64,000 nt of DNA. It comes from Azoarcus sp. DD4. GTDB lineage: Bacteria; Pseudomonadota; Gammaproteobacteria; Burkholderiales; Rhodocyclaceae. The notes under the pieces were generated by a model that was not told the origin of the DNA, made no database searches, and worked only from the letters and a program-made list of their open reading frames with translations. A program made the position numbers and the translations under genes. Each line of letters begins with the position of its first letter. The first letter of the stretch is position 1. Location: the NCBI RefSeq assembly GCF_006496635.1, contig NZ_CP022958.1, forward strand, positions 3,286,001-3,350,000, written 5' to 3'. Shown piece by piece: positions 48,254 through 57,548 of the stretch.

Positions 48254-48898
48254 TCAGCCACGGCCGGATGAGCCTGCGTCGACCATCGTCGCCATCGTCC
48301 GGGCGCGCTCGCTGCCATCCTCTTCCAGGCCGGCGATCACCCCTTCGCGGTTGGCCGCCGGCTGATTCTGGCTCACCTTCCACTTGCCGGTCAGACGGGT
48401 GACGACCAGTTCGATGCCCACGATCGCCCGCATCATCCCCTCGAGGTAGTCGGCCGGCGCGTCGTCCAGGCGCCACGGCCGGGCGCGCGGCGCCTCGTGG
48501 ACAGCAGTCAGCCGTGTCACGATCTCGCGCACACGGACCGGGTCGTCGACGATGCGAAGCTGGCCGTAGGCATGCACCGCCGCGTAGTTCCAGGTCGGAA
48601 CCACCTTGCCGTGCTCGCGCTTGGCCGGATACCAGTCCGGGGTGATGTAACTGTCGGCACCGCGAAACACCGCGAGTGTCTCAGTATCAGCGACAAGGTC
48701 TTTCCACACCGGGTTGGCGCGGGCGACATGCCCCTGCAGCACCACACCGCCGTCGTCCCCGATGCCCAGATGCAAGGGAAGATGATTGGCGACGAGCCCG
48801 GAAGATGACATCGTCACCACCGTGGCGAGCGGATGGGCACGCATCAGGGCGTGCAATGCCTCGGGGCGGCATTCTTCGAAATGGGCGGGAAGATACAT
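48254..48898 (-). CDS. PaiB/FMN-binding negative transcriptional regulator family protein
   Basis: 214 residues, FMN-binding split barrel: MYLPAHFEECRPEALHALMRAHPLATVVT, NHLPLHL, YITPDWYPAKREHGKVVPTWNYAAVHAYG and KWKVSQNQPAANREGVI, all PaiB signatures. B. subtilis PaiB affects sporulation and protease genes; in proteobacteria it is more likely an FMN enzyme or stress protein. The start at 48898 is set by the conserved MYLPAHF. Convergent with yqeY, 14 nt apart. Confidence 0.92.
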   Translation of the reverse strand: MYLPAHFEECRPEALHALMRAHPLATVVTMSSSGLVANHLPLHLGIGDDGGVVLQGHVARANPVWKDLVADTETLAVFRGADSYITPDWYPAKREHGKVVPTWNYAAVHAYGQLRIVDDPVRVREIVTRLTAVHEAPRARPWRLDDAPADYLEGMMRAIVGIELVVTRLTGKWKVSQNQPAANREGVIAGLEEDGSERARTMATMVDAGSSGRG

Positions 48899-49189
48899 GG
48901 CAGCGCGTGCAAGTCTCTGGTTCGAAGGGCAATATAACCGACAGCCCGCCATTCCCGGCGGGAATGCTGCATGGCAGCGTGCGTGTCCGCGGCATCGACC
49001 TTCCATGCGGGCGGCAACGGCCCCCGCCCGCCGCCGCGGAATCGACGCGATGCCGCGGGAAATCCGCCTTTACAAGTGTTTACCTTGCGTAACATCCGAC
49101 ACCTGATGCATGCCCTAACGTCATCCTCACCGGACCGCCGCAGGCACTACCCGGCTACGACTTTCGCAGCATCACTCACGAGGCAGACC

Positions 49190-49828
49190 ATGAACACACA
49201 GTGGATCGACAAACCGGGCAGTTGGGGCCTTGCCCTGCTCGTTGCGCTGTCGGTGAGTGGCTGCGTCGTCGCCCCGGTGGACGACGGCTACTACTACGGC
49301 GAGGAAACGGTCATCGTCACCCCGCCGCCGCGCGTCGAGTACCGCGGCTACCCGCCGGCGGTGAACTACATCTGGATCGACGGCTACTGGAACTGGACCG
49401 GCCACCGTCACGACTGGGTGCCGGGTCGCTGGGCGCCGCCGGGCACCCGTTACTACCGGCCGCCTCAACAGCGCTGGGACCGGGACCACGACAGGGATCA
49501 CGACCGCGACCGCCATCGGGACGACGATCGCCGACGCAATTGGGAGCGCGAACGCGAGCGTGACAACATCGGCGCCCGCGAGATGGACCGCCAGCGCATC
49601 GAGCGCGCCGCACGCGAACAGCGCGAACGCGATGTCCAGCGCCAACGCGAGCAGGAGCGCAATTTCCAGCGCCAGCGCGAGCACGAGGTCGAGCGTCAGC
49701 GCGACAACAGGCAGCAGCAGGGGGACGACCGACGCCAACGCGACGACAGGCGCAGCGACTACGAACGTACCCGCGAACGGGAGCTCAACCGGATCGAACG
49801 TCTCCATCGCGAATTGAACCAGCCCTGA
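49190..49828 (+). CDS. YXWGXW-type lipoprotein with long charged helix
   Basis: 212 residues. N-terminal lipoprotein signal with lipobox-like VSGC (Cys about 25). Residues about 60-95 hold a Trp/Tyr-rich repeat (YIWIDGYWNWTG, WVPGRWAPPG) of the YXWGXW type. The rest, about 95-210, is almost entirely Arg, Glu, Asp and Gln and should form a long charged helix. Likely anchored in the outer membrane with a periplasmic arm, but function is unknown for the family. Confidence 0.82.
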   Translation: MNTQWIDKPGSWGLALLVALSVSGCVVAPVDDGYYYGEETVIVTPPPRVEYRGYPPAVNYIWIDGYWNWTGHRHDWVPGRWAPPGTRYYRPPQQRWDRDHDRDHDRDRHRDDDRRRNWERERERDNIGAREMDRQRIERAAREQRERDVQRQREQERNFQRQREHEVERQRDNRQQQGDDRRQRDDRRSDYERTRERELNRIERLHRELNQP

Positions 49829-49877
49829 ATACCCGCAGGCATTGCCCTCTGGGCCCGGCCGGCGGCTTTCCCGCGTT

Positions 49878-49906
49878 TTGACGCGACCGGGCGTGCTGCC
49901 TATGCT
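49878..49906 (+). promoter_or_regulatory. Promoter of the 74-residue ORF
   Basis: TTGACG (49878-49883), 17 nt spacer, TATGCT (49901-49906), a good housekeeping-type match, 50 nt before the ATG at 49957. Confidence 0.6.
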
Positions 49907-49956
49907 GGGATGACGCAACGCAACTTCTGTCCCTTGCACGACACCATGGTCAGGCG

Positions 49957-50181
49957 ATGAGCACCGCTGACGACAAACCCGCCGCCGGGACCGACCCCGC
50001 CGACCGCTGCTGCGCGCGTGCCGGCGGTTCTGCCGGTTACGCGTCGCCGCCCTGCTATGCGCACGAGTTTCCCGCGTACTTCGGCGCTGAGGAAGACGAC
50101 AGCAGCACTCCGGGACCGACATCACCCGCGGACGCCACCCGGGCGCCGCCACGCCGACCGTCTCAGGGCCAGTCGGCGTAG
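49957..50181 (+). CDS. Small Cys-containing protein (SPPCYAHEF motif)
   Basis: 74 residues. The middle carries DRCCARAGG and ASPPCYAHEFPAYFG, a motif of the type PPCxxHE-xxxxF seen in small conserved proteobacterial proteins, and could bind metal through Cys and His. The C-terminal third is Pro/Arg-rich and overlaps the convergent AraC gene by 19 nt. A good promoter match at 49878-49906 supports it; the ribosome site is weak. I cannot name a function. Confidence 0.55.
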   Translation: MSTADDKPAAGTDPADRCCARAGGSAGYASPPCYAHEFPAYFGAEEDDSSTPGPTSPADATRAPPRRPSQGQSA

Positions 50182-51107
50182 CTTCGGCTCGCCGTGGCGC
50201 GCAACGCCGCCGGTGTCGCCAGCGCGGCACTGCGATAGCGCGCCGGGCTCTGCCCCGTCCGCAGCCGGAAGAAGCGGCTGAAGTGCGTGGTGCTGCGAAA
50301 GCCGAGATCCGCCGCCACCTGTTCGATGCTCAGGCCCGAACGCACCAACCGCAACCCCGCCTCATGAGTGAGACGATCGTGCACCAGATCCAGCGGCGTG
50401 CGCCTGAGCGTGCGCACGCACATGTCGTGCAGACGATCGTGCGACACCCCCATCGCCTTCGCGTAATCCGCCACCCGCCAATGCTCGCGGAAATGCTGCT
50501 CCACCAGATGACGGAAGCGCAGCAGCAGCGTCGCCTGCACGCTGTGACCGCGTTGGGCGACATCCTCCAGCCCCGACAGGCGCAGCAGGTGCACCAGGAT
50601 CAGTGCCACGTGCGCAGTGAGGAACTGCCAGGATCCGCGCTCGTCGCGCTGCAGTTCGCGCGCGATCGCGCTGAAGGCGTGCTGCACCTCGCCGATCGCA
50701 ACCGGCTTGTCGATGTCGCCGATGGCGGTGACGCGGTCGAGCAGGTAGCGCAGGTGGATGGATTCGGCGCCCTGCCCCACCGCATCGCGCGAGATCGCCT
50801 CCGACAGGCCCAGCATCCAGCCGCCTGCCCCGGCCTCCAGCCGCAGGAAATGGTGCTCGCGCACCGGCAGCCAGGCCAGCGCCGGCCCCGACAAGGCGAT
50901 AGGCTCGTCCTCGCCACCGATCTCGGCCTCGCCGCCGGCCAGCAGGATCGCTACCCGCTCGGACTCGCGCGTATCGGCAAGCAGGGGATAGCGCCGCCGC
51001 TGCAGGCCGGCCTCGACGCGCTGAATGCGCACATGCGCATCCACGCCGGCGCGATAGCCCGCCGGCAAGAACGGCTCCGCATGCGCTGACTGCTGGACCT
51101 GCGGCAT
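50163..51107 (-). CDS. AraC-family regulator of the ABC transporter/aldehyde module
   Basis: 314 residues. N-terminal sensory half (about 1-200) and C-terminal AraC HTH pair (MGVSHDRLHDMCVRTLRRTP, AADLGFRSTTHFSRFFRLRTGQSPARYR). It diverges from the binding-protein gene with a 352-nt gap and is likely its activator. The start MPQVQQSAHAEP at 51107 has GGAGG 8 nt upstream; the longer frame lacks such support. Confidence 0.88.
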   Translation of the reverse strand: MPQVQQSAHAEPFLPAGYRAGVDAHVRIQRVEAGLQRRRYPLLADTRESERVAILLAGGEAEIGGEDEPIALSGPALAWLPVREHHFLRLEAGAGGWMLGLSEAISRDAVGQGAESIHLRYLLDRVTAIGDIDKPVAIGEVQHAFSAIARELQRDERGSWQFLTAHVALILVHLLRLSGLEDVAQRGHSVQATLLLRFRHLVEQHFREHWRVADYAKAMGVSHDRLHDMCVRTLRRTPLDLVHDRLTHEAGLRLVRSGLSIEQVAADLGFRSTTHFSRFFRLRTGQSPARYRSAALATPAALRATASRSYADWP

Positions 51108-51459
51108 CGATGTCGCCTCCCGGGCACGCTCGACCGGCCTGCCTCTCTTCCAGAAAGCGACATCTATACACCAGATTTCTGTATCGATTAACCCGGCTGC
51201 TGTCGCGGGGAAAGCGCTTTCCTTCGCCGGGAAGTGCCGTCTTTCAATTGATTCTGCAGGAGAAATCCGCATCTAACGCGGCCAGACACCAATCCAGCAA
51301 TTTTCCAGTTTCGTATCAGTAATACCCAAGAATCGACATTGAGCCACCTGACCCCGCCACCTACAGTGATGGCAGTGGACAGGGCATGCCGATCGAATCC
51401 GGCTGCCGTCGTACCACCCCCGGCACAGACCGGGCATACCAATAACGGAGGAGATAGAC
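51108..51459. promoter_or_regulatory. Divergent control region of the ABC transporter operon
   Basis: 352 nt with no gene. It holds an inverted repeat ATACA-N9-TGTAT (51166-51184) and, for the rightward operon, TTGAGC (51339-51344), 17-nt spacer, TACAGT (51362-51367). The leader to the ATG at 51460 is about 85 nt and shows no further element I can support. Confidence 0.6.
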
Positions 51460-52680
51460 ATGCACACCCGCTTCCTGAAAGCGGTGGCGATCGCATCCGC
51501 GACCCTGCTGCCGCTCGCCTGGCAAGGCAACGCCCACGCCGAAGAAATCAAGAGCATCAGGATAGGTGCCGTCGCACCCAAGACCGGCCCGCTCGCGGGT
51601 GGCGCCGCGATGACGCAATGGCCCAATATCCGCCTGTGGGTGGATCAGACCAACAAGGCCGGCGGCATCATGCTGAAGTCCGTCGGCAAGCGAGTGCCGG
51701 TCGAACTCATCGAGTACGACGACCGCACCAACAACGAAGACACGGTGAAGGCGATCGAACGCCTCGCCACCCAGGACAAGGCCGACTTCATCATCGCGCC
51801 CTACGCCACCGCCGCCAACCTTGCCGCCGCGCCGGTGTTCGCCAAGTACGGTTACCCGCAGCTGGCGGTGAATTCGGTGACTGACCGCGGCCCCGAACTC
51901 GGCAAGCGCTGGCCCAACAGCTTCTGGCTGCTCGGTGGCGGCAGCGGCATGGGCAAGGACCTCGTGGTCATGCTCAAGAAGATGCAGGGCGAAGGCAAGG
52001 TCGGCAACGTCGTGGCGGTGTCCTTCGTCGCCGACGGTTTCGGCCTGGACATGGCCAACGGCACCCGCAAGGCCTTGAAGGACGCCGGTTTCAAGGTGGT
52101 CTACGACAAGTCCTATCCGCTCGGCACCCAGGATCTCTCGCCCGTCATCAACGAGGTCAAGGCACTCAACCCGGACGTCTTCCTGGCCTTCAGCTACCCG
52201 CCCGACACCTTCGGGCTGACCGAGCAGGCGCGCATCGCCGGCTTCAATCCCAAGGTCTTCCATACCGGCGTCGGCACGCCCTTCCCCGACTATCGCGACC
52301 GCTTCGGCTCCGCCACCGTCGAAGGCGTGATGGGCACCGGCGGCTGGGATCCTTCCACGCCGCGGATGCAGGCCTACATCGAGGCGCACAAGGCCTTGAA
52401 CGGCAAGGAACCGGACGGCTGGGCCAGCTCGGTGACCTACGCCAGCCTGGAAATGCTGACCCAGGCCATCGAGCGCGTCGGTTCGCTCGACCGCAAGGCG
52501 GTGGTGAAGGAACTTCAGACGGGCAGCTTCGACACGGTGCTCGGCCCCTTCCAGTTCAAGGACAACGTGCGCCAGCAGCCGTGGGCGGTGGGACAGTGGC
52601 AGAACGGCGTGTTCCGCGGCGTTGCACCGCACGACAAGACCGGCGCGGTCGATCCCGTCGCCAAGCAGGCCTGGAAGTGA
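51460..52680 (+). CDS. ABC transporter periplasmic binding protein (LivK/branched-chain type)
   Basis: 406 residues with a signal peptide (about 1-27, NAHA). Type I periplasmic binding fold: IRIGAVAPKTGPLAGGAA, VPVELIEYDDRTNNEDTVKAIERLATQDKADFII, SFVADGFGLDMANG. The subgroup is one often found in aromatic-compound operons. GGAGGAG precedes the ATG. Substrate inferred to be an aromatic alcohol, aldehyde or acid from the two dehydrogenases downstream. Confidence 0.92.
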   Translation: MHTRFLKAVAIASATLLPLAWQGNAHAEEIKSIRIGAVAPKTGPLAGGAAMTQWPNIRLWVDQTNKAGGIMLKSVGKRVPVELIEYDDRTNNEDTVKAIERLATQDKADFIIAPYATAANLAAAPVFAKYGYPQLAVNSVTDRGPELGKRWPNSFWLLGGGSGMGKDLVVMLKKMQGEGKVGNVVAVSFVADGFGLDMANGTRKALKDAGFKVVYDKSYPLGTQDLSPVINEVKALNPDVFLAFSYPPDTFGLTEQARIAGFNPKVFHTGVGTPFPDYRDRFGSATVEGVMGTGGWDPSTPRMQAYIEAHKALNGKEPDGWASSVTYASLEMLTQAIERVGSLDRKAVVKELQTGSFDTVLGPFQFKDNVRQQPWAVGQWQNGVFRGVAPHDKTGAVDPVAKQAWK

Positions 52681-52773
52681 TCGCCCGCTGAGCGCAGCCG
52701 GACTCCGCCCCGCTCGCCAACCACCCTGAACTCGCACGGCGCCGCCCGCTACCGGTGGCGCCAAGGGACCGCA

Positions 52774-53646
52774 ATGCTATTCCTCATCCTCTTCACCAGC
52801 CTGCTGCTGGGGGGTGCCTACGCCTTGATGGCGATGGGTCTCACCCTGCAGTACGGCGTCGCCCGCATCATGAACCTGTCGCTGGGCGAAACCCTGGTCG
52901 GCGCCGCCTTCGCCGCCTTCTGGCTGCAGACCCAGGCGCAGGTCGGACCGCTGCCCGGCCTCCTCGTCGTCACCCCGGCCGCCTTCGCCTTCAACTGGCT
53001 GGTCTACCGCTACCTGCTGACACCGCTGGTCCGCCGCGCGAAGAACCGCGGCATGCTGGAGGTCGACAGCATCCTCGCCACCTTCGGCCTGCTCTTCATA
53101 TTCCAGGGCCTGATGCTGGCGATGTTCGGCGGTAACTACTACTCGTACTCATACTTCTCCGAGCCGGTCGAGATATTCGGTCAGCCCTTCGCGCTCAACC
53201 GCATCGTTGCCTTCGCCGTGGCAGCAGTGGTGGCGCTGGCGCTCTACCTCGGCCTCAACCGTACCCGCACCGGCACCGCGGTGCGCGCAGTGGCGGTCGA
53301 TCCGGTGGCCGCCGGGCTGGTGGCGATCGACGTCGCCCGCACGTCGGCACTGGCCTTCGCCATCGGCGGCGCGCTCACCGCCTGCGGTGGCGCGCTGCTA
53401 TCGATGTTCCTGACCTTCAACGCCTCGATGGGCGTGGTGTTCACGATGAAGGCGCTGATCATCGTCATCATGGGCGGCGTCGGCGATCCGCGCGGCGCGG
53501 TCATCGCGGCGATGCTGCTGGCACTGGCCGAAACCGCGGTCGCGACCCTGGTCGACCCCGGCCTGACGCTGGCGGCAACCTACGGCCTCTTCGTGCTCGT
53601 CCTGCTGTTCCGCCCGCAGGGCATCATGGGGAGGCGTGCGGCATGA
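52774..53646 (+). CDS. ABC transporter permease (LivH family)
   Basis: 290 residues, about 8 helices, family start LLLGGAYALMAMGLTLQYGVARIMNLSLGE and GGVGDPRGAVIAAMLLALAET. Pairs with the next permease; stop overlaps it by ATGA. The 93-nt gap after the binding protein is G/C-rich without a clear terminator. Confidence 0.95.
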   Translation: MLFLILFTSLLLGGAYALMAMGLTLQYGVARIMNLSLGETLVGAAFAAFWLQTQAQVGPLPGLLVVTPAAFAFNWLVYRYLLTPLVRRAKNRGMLEVDSILATFGLLFIFQGLMLAMFGGNYYSYSYFSEPVEIFGQPFALNRIVAFAVAAVVALALYLGLNRTRTGTAVRAVAVDPVAAGLVAIDVARTSALAFAIGGALTACGGALLSMFLTFNASMGVVFTMKALIIVIMGGVGDPRGAVIAAMLLALAETAVATLVDPGLTLAATYGLFVLVLLFRPQGIMGRRAA

Positions 53647-54608
53647 ACAAGCGCGAACGCCTCATCTTCGCCATCTCGGCTGCGGCGCTGGCGCTGCTGG
53701 CCTGCCTGCCGCTGGCCGACGAAGGCTTCTGGCTGACGCTGGGCATCTCGCTGGCCGGCTACGTGGCCATGGCCACCGCGTGGGCACTGTTCTCCGGCCC
53801 CACCAGCTATGTGTCACTGGCCACCGCCGCCTTTTTCGGCACCGGCGCCTACGTAGTGGTGAACCTCGGCGAAACCGCGCCCTGGCCGGTGGTGCTGGCG
53901 GTCGCGGCCGTGGCCGGCGCGCTGCTCGCTTTCCTCGCGGGGGTAGCCACGCTGCGGCTGTCGGGCGTGCATTTCGTCATCTTCACCTTCGGCCTTGCGG
54001 AACTCATCCGCCAGCTGGTGACCTGGTACCAGACCAACGTCGGCGGCTCGGTCGGCCAGTACGTCTTCGTGTACATCGGTTCGGCGCAGATCTACTGGCA
54101 GTTGCTGGCGCTGTGCGGGCTGGTGTTCATCGTCGGCTGGGCGATCAAGCGCTCGCGACTGGGGCTGGCGCTGCGCGTGATCGGCGACGACGAAACCGTG
54201 GCGGCGCATGCCGGCATCGACACCGCGCGCGTCAAGGTGCTGCTGTTCTGCATCAGCGGCGCCTTCATCGCGGTGGTCGGCGCGGTGCTCGCACCGCGCT
54301 GGACCTACATCGAGCCCTCGATCGCCTTCAACTCGATGATCTCCTTCCAGGTGGTCATCATGGCGCTGCTCGGCGGTTCGCGCACGCTATGGGGGCCGCT
54401 GGTCGGCGTGCTGCCCTTCACCCTGCTCTACGAGCTGATCTCCGGCCGCTTCCCCAACCATACGCACCTGCTGCTCGGCGTCGCCTTCCTGCTCATCGTC
54501 TACTTCCTGCCGCAAGGCGTGGCCGGACGGATCGCGCAGTTGCGCGGCAAGGGCCAGGCGGCGACGGTCAAGACCGCCGCGGTCGCGACCAGGGAGGTGG
54601 TGCAATGA
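53643..54608 (+). CDS. ABC transporter permease (LivM family)
   Basis: 321 residues, about 9-10 helices; FSGPTSYVSLATAAFFGTGAYV, GLALRVIGDDETVAAHAGIDTARVK and GGSRTLWGPLVGVLPFTLLYE are typical LivM regions. Coupled to both neighbours by 4-nt overlaps. Confidence 0.95.
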   Translation: MNKRERLIFAISAAALALLACLPLADEGFWLTLGISLAGYVAMATAWALFSGPTSYVSLATAAFFGTGAYVVVNLGETAPWPVVLAVAAVAGALLAFLAGVATLRLSGVHFVIFTFGLAELIRQLVTWYQTNVGGSVGQYVFVYIGSAQIYWQLLALCGLVFIVGWAIKRSRLGLALRVIGDDETVAAHAGIDTARVKVLLFCISGAFIAVVGAVLAPRWTYIEPSIAFNSMISFQVVIMALLGGSRTLWGPLVGVLPFTLLYELISGRFPNHTHLLLGVAFLLIVYFLPQGVAGRIAQLRGKGQAATVKTAAVATREVVQ

Positions 54609-55339
54609 ACGGCCACCTGCTACTCAGCATCGCCGGCCTCACCAAGGTCTTCGGCGGCCTGGTCGCGGTGAACCAGATCTCCTTCGACGTGCACGCCGGC
54701 GAGGTGGTCGGCCTGCTCGGCCCCAACGGCTCCGGCAAGACCACGCTGATGAACCTCGTCTCCGGCGCGCTGCGGCCGACGCAGGGCAGCGTCGCGCTGG
54801 AAGGCCGCCGCATCTCCGGCCTGGCGCCGCACCGCATCGCCCGTGCCGGCGTGGCCCGCAGCTTCCAGCTGGTACGGGTGCTGCCCTCGCTGTCCGCGCT
54901 CGAGAACGTGATGGTGGGCGCGGTGTTCGGCCCCGACCGCCTCGCGCCGGACGCCGCCGCAACGGTCGCCCGCGCACTGCTGGAACGCGTGGGCCTGGGC
55001 GGGCGCGAACAGCTGCATCCGGCGGAGATGACCTACATCGACCAGAAGCGCATCGAGCTCGCCCGCGCCCTCGCCGCCGATCCCAAGGTTCTGCTGCTCG
55101 ACGAATGGCTGGCCGGCCTCAACCCCACCGAGTTGCAGACCGGCATCGAGCTGATCCGCTCGCTGCAGGCCGAAGGCCGCACGGTGCTGATGGTGGAGCA
55201 CGTGATGGATGCGATCCGCTCGCTGTGCAACCGCTGCGTGGTGATGAGCGCCGGCAGCAAGCTCGCCGAGGGCACGCCGGCCGAGGTGTTGGCCAACCCG
55301 GACGTGATCCGCGCCTACCTGGGAGACGAGCATGCTTGA
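54605..55339 (+). CDS. ABC transporter ATPase (LivG family) with altered signature motif
   Basis: 244 residues. Walker A GPNGSGKTT, Q-loop region, Walker B VLLLDEWLAGLNP and the H-loop VEHVMD are intact. The canonical LSGGQ signature before Walker B is not recognisable: the position reads EMTYIDQKRIELARAL. In the partner LivF it is normal (MSGGEQQ), so one of the two composite ATP sites would be atypical. Overlaps livF by 8 nt. Confidence 0.92.
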   Translation: MNGHLLLSIAGLTKVFGGLVAVNQISFDVHAGEVVGLLGPNGSGKTTLMNLVSGALRPTQGSVALEGRRISGLAPHRIARAGVARSFQLVRVLPSLSALENVMVGAVFGPDRLAPDAAATVARALLERVGLGGREQLHPAEMTYIDQKRIELARALAADPKVLLLDEWLAGLNPTELQTGIELIRSLQAEGRTVLMVEHVMDAIRSLCNRCVVMSAGSKLAEGTPAEVLANPDVIRAYLGDEHA

Positions 55340-56051
55340 GATCCGTGACCTGTCGGTGTTCTACGGCCGCCACCAAGCGCTCGCCCAGGTGTCGCTGGCC
55401 ATCGCCAAGGGCGAAATCGTGGTCATCCTCGGTGCCAACGGCGCTGGCAAGAGCACCCTGCTGAAGACGGTGGCGGGCCTGCAGCGCCCGGCCGCGGGCG
55501 CGGACATCGCGCTCGACGGCAGACCGCTGCACGGCCAGCCGCCGCACCGGGTGGTGGAAACCGGCCTGGCGCTGGTGCCGGAAGGCCGCGGCGTGTTCGG
55601 CGAGTTGACGGTGGCCGAAAACCTCGCCTTGGGCGCCTATGCGCAACGCGCCCGCGCCGGCGAATCCATCCGGCTGGCCGAGGTGCTGGCGCTCTTCCCC
55701 AAGCTCGCCGAGCGCCGCGACCAGGCGGTGCGGACCATGAGCGGCGGCGAGCAGCAGATGGTCGCCATCGGCCGCGCCTTGATGTCGGCGCCCGACGTCC
55801 TGATGCTGGACGAACCTTCGCTCGGCCTGTCGCCGCTGGTCTGCGGCGAGCTTTTCGCCGCACTGGAAAAGGTGCGGGCGAGCGGCGTCGGCATCCTGCT
55901 GGTGGAGCAGAACGCCCGCCGCAGCCTGGAGATGGCCGACCGCGGCTACCTGCTGGAAAACGGTCGCATCGTCGGCCAGGGCACGGCCGCCGAACTGCGG
56001 AACGACGACAACGTGCGTCGCGCCTACCTGGGCGTGGCCACGCATGCATGA
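55332..56051 (+). CDS. ABC transporter ATPase (LivF family)
   Basis: 239 residues. Walker A GANGAGKST, ALVPEGRGVFGELTV, signature MSGGEQQMVAIGRAL, Walker B VLMLDEPSLGLSP, H-loop VEQNARRSLE. All standard for LivF. Confidence 0.95.
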   Translation: MLEIRDLSVFYGRHQALAQVSLAIAKGEIVVILGANGAGKSTLLKTVAGLQRPAAGADIALDGRPLHGQPPHRVVETGLALVPEGRGVFGELTVAENLALGAYAQRARAGESIRLAEVLALFPKLAERRDQAVRTMSGGEQQMVAIGRALMSAPDVLMLDEPSLGLSPLVCGELFAALEKVRASGVGILLVEQNARRSLEMADRGYLLENGRIVGQGTAAELRNDDNVRRAYLGVATHA

Positions 56052-56070
56052 CGACAAAAGGAGAGAAAAC

Positions 56071-57522
56071 ATGTTCACCACCCCTTTGCTGATCGACAAC
56101 AAGGATGTGCCCGCCAGCGGCAACGCCAGCTTCGACCGGCTCAACCCGATCACCGGCGAGGTCGCCACCCGTTCGGCGGCGGCGAGTGTGGATGACGCGC
56201 TCGCGGCGGCCGCCGCGGCCGCCGCCGCCTTCCCTGTGTGGTCGGCGATGAGCCCGGGTGCGCGCCGCGCGGTGCTCACCAAGGCGGCCGACATCCTGGA
56301 AGCGCGCACGCCCGACTTCATCGCCGCGATGCGCGCCGAGACCGGCGCCTCCGACGTCTGGGCCGGTTTCAACTGCCATCTCGGCGCCAACATGCTGCGC
56401 GAGGCCGGGGCGATGACGACGCAGATCGCCGGCGAAGTCATCCCCTCCGACAAGCCCGGCTCCTTCGCCATGGGCGTGCGCCAGCCGGCTGGCGTGGTGC
56501 TCGGCATCGCCCCGTGGAACGCGCCCGTCATCCTCGGCGTGCGCGCCATCGCCATGCCGCTCGCCTGCGGCAACACCGTGGTGCTGAAGGGCTCGGAACT
56601 CTGCCCCAAGACCCACCGCCTGATCGGCGAGGTGCTGGTCGAAGCTGGCCTGCCGGCAGGTGCGATCTCGGTGGTACTCAACGCTCCCGCCGATGCCGGC
56701 GCGGTGGTCAATGCGCTGATCGGCTTCCCGGCAGTGCGCCGGGTGAACTTCACCGGCTCCACCCGCGTCGGCCGCCTGATCGCCGAGGAATGCGCGCGCA
56801 AGCTCAAACCCTGCCTGCTCGAACTCGGCGGCAAGGCGCCGCTGGTGGTGCTGGACGACGCCGACCTGGATGAGGCGGTCAAGGCTGCGGCCTTCGGCGC
56901 CTTCATGAATCAGGGCCAGATCTGCATGTCGACCGAGCGCATCATCGTGGACCGCAAGATCGCCGACGACTTCGTCGCCCGGCTGGCCGCCAAGGCCGCC
57001 ACGCTCAAGGCCGGCCTGCCCGGCACGCCCGGCTGCGTGCTCGGTTCGATGATCGGCCAGGAGGCGGTGGACCGCGTGCAAGCGCTGGTATCGGACGCCG
57101 CCGGCAAGGGCGCCACGGTGGCGGTCGGCGGCAGCGCCGAAGGCACCATCATGCAGGCCACGGTGGTCGACCACGTCACCCCGGCGATGCGGCTCTACAG
57201 CGAGGAATCCTTCGGCCCGGTGGCGGCGATCATCCGCTGCAGCGGCGTGGAAGAGGCCGTCTCGCTCGCCAACGACACCGAGTACGGCCTGTCGGCCGCG
57301 GTGTTCGGGCGCGATGTGAACCGCGCGCTGGCTGTGGCACGTCAGATCGAATCCGGCATCTGCCACATCAACGGTCCCACGGTGCACGACGAAGCCCAGA
57401 TGCCCTTCGGCGGCGTCAAGGCCAGCGGCTACGGCCGCTTCGGCGGCAAGGCCGCGGTAGCGGAATTCACCGAGCTGCGCTGGATCACGCTGCAGACCGA
57501 ACCCCAGCACTACCCGATCTGA
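56071..57522 (+). CDS. Aromatic aldehyde dehydrogenase (vanillin/salicylaldehyde type)
   Basis: 483 residues, aldehyde dehydrogenase fold: IAPWNAPVILGVRAIA, TGSTRVG, catalytic Glu in LELGGKAP and catalytic Cys in NQGQICMSTERI, C-terminal FGGVKASGYGRFGGK. Sequence style and the WAGFNCHLGANMLREAGAMTTQI segment fit the Vdh/NahF (vanillin, benzaldehyde, salicylaldehyde) group. AAGGAGAG precedes ATG 56071, 19 nt after livF, so it is in the transporter operon. Exact aldehyde not determinable. Confidence 0.9.
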   Translation: MFTTPLLIDNKDVPASGNASFDRLNPITGEVATRSAAASVDDALAAAAAAAAAFPVWSAMSPGARRAVLTKAADILEARTPDFIAAMRAETGASDVWAGFNCHLGANMLREAGAMTTQIAGEVIPSDKPGSFAMGVRQPAGVVLGIAPWNAPVILGVRAIAMPLACGNTVVLKGSELCPKTHRLIGEVLVEAGLPAGAISVVLNAPADAGAVVNALIGFPAVRRVNFTGSTRVGRLIAEECARKLKPCLLELGGKAPLVVLDDADLDEAVKAAAFGAFMNQGQICMSTERIIVDRKIADDFVARLAAKAATLKAGLPGTPGCVLGSMIGQEAVDRVQALVSDAAGKGATVAVGGSAEGTIMQATVVDHVTPAMRLYSEESFGPVAAIIRCSGVEEAVSLANDTEYGLSAAVFGRDVNRALAVARQIESGICHINGPTVHDEAQMPFGGVKASGYGRFGGKAAVAEFTELRWITLQTEPQHYPI

Positions 57523-57548
57523 CTCCGCCCCTTGCAAGGAACACGAAC

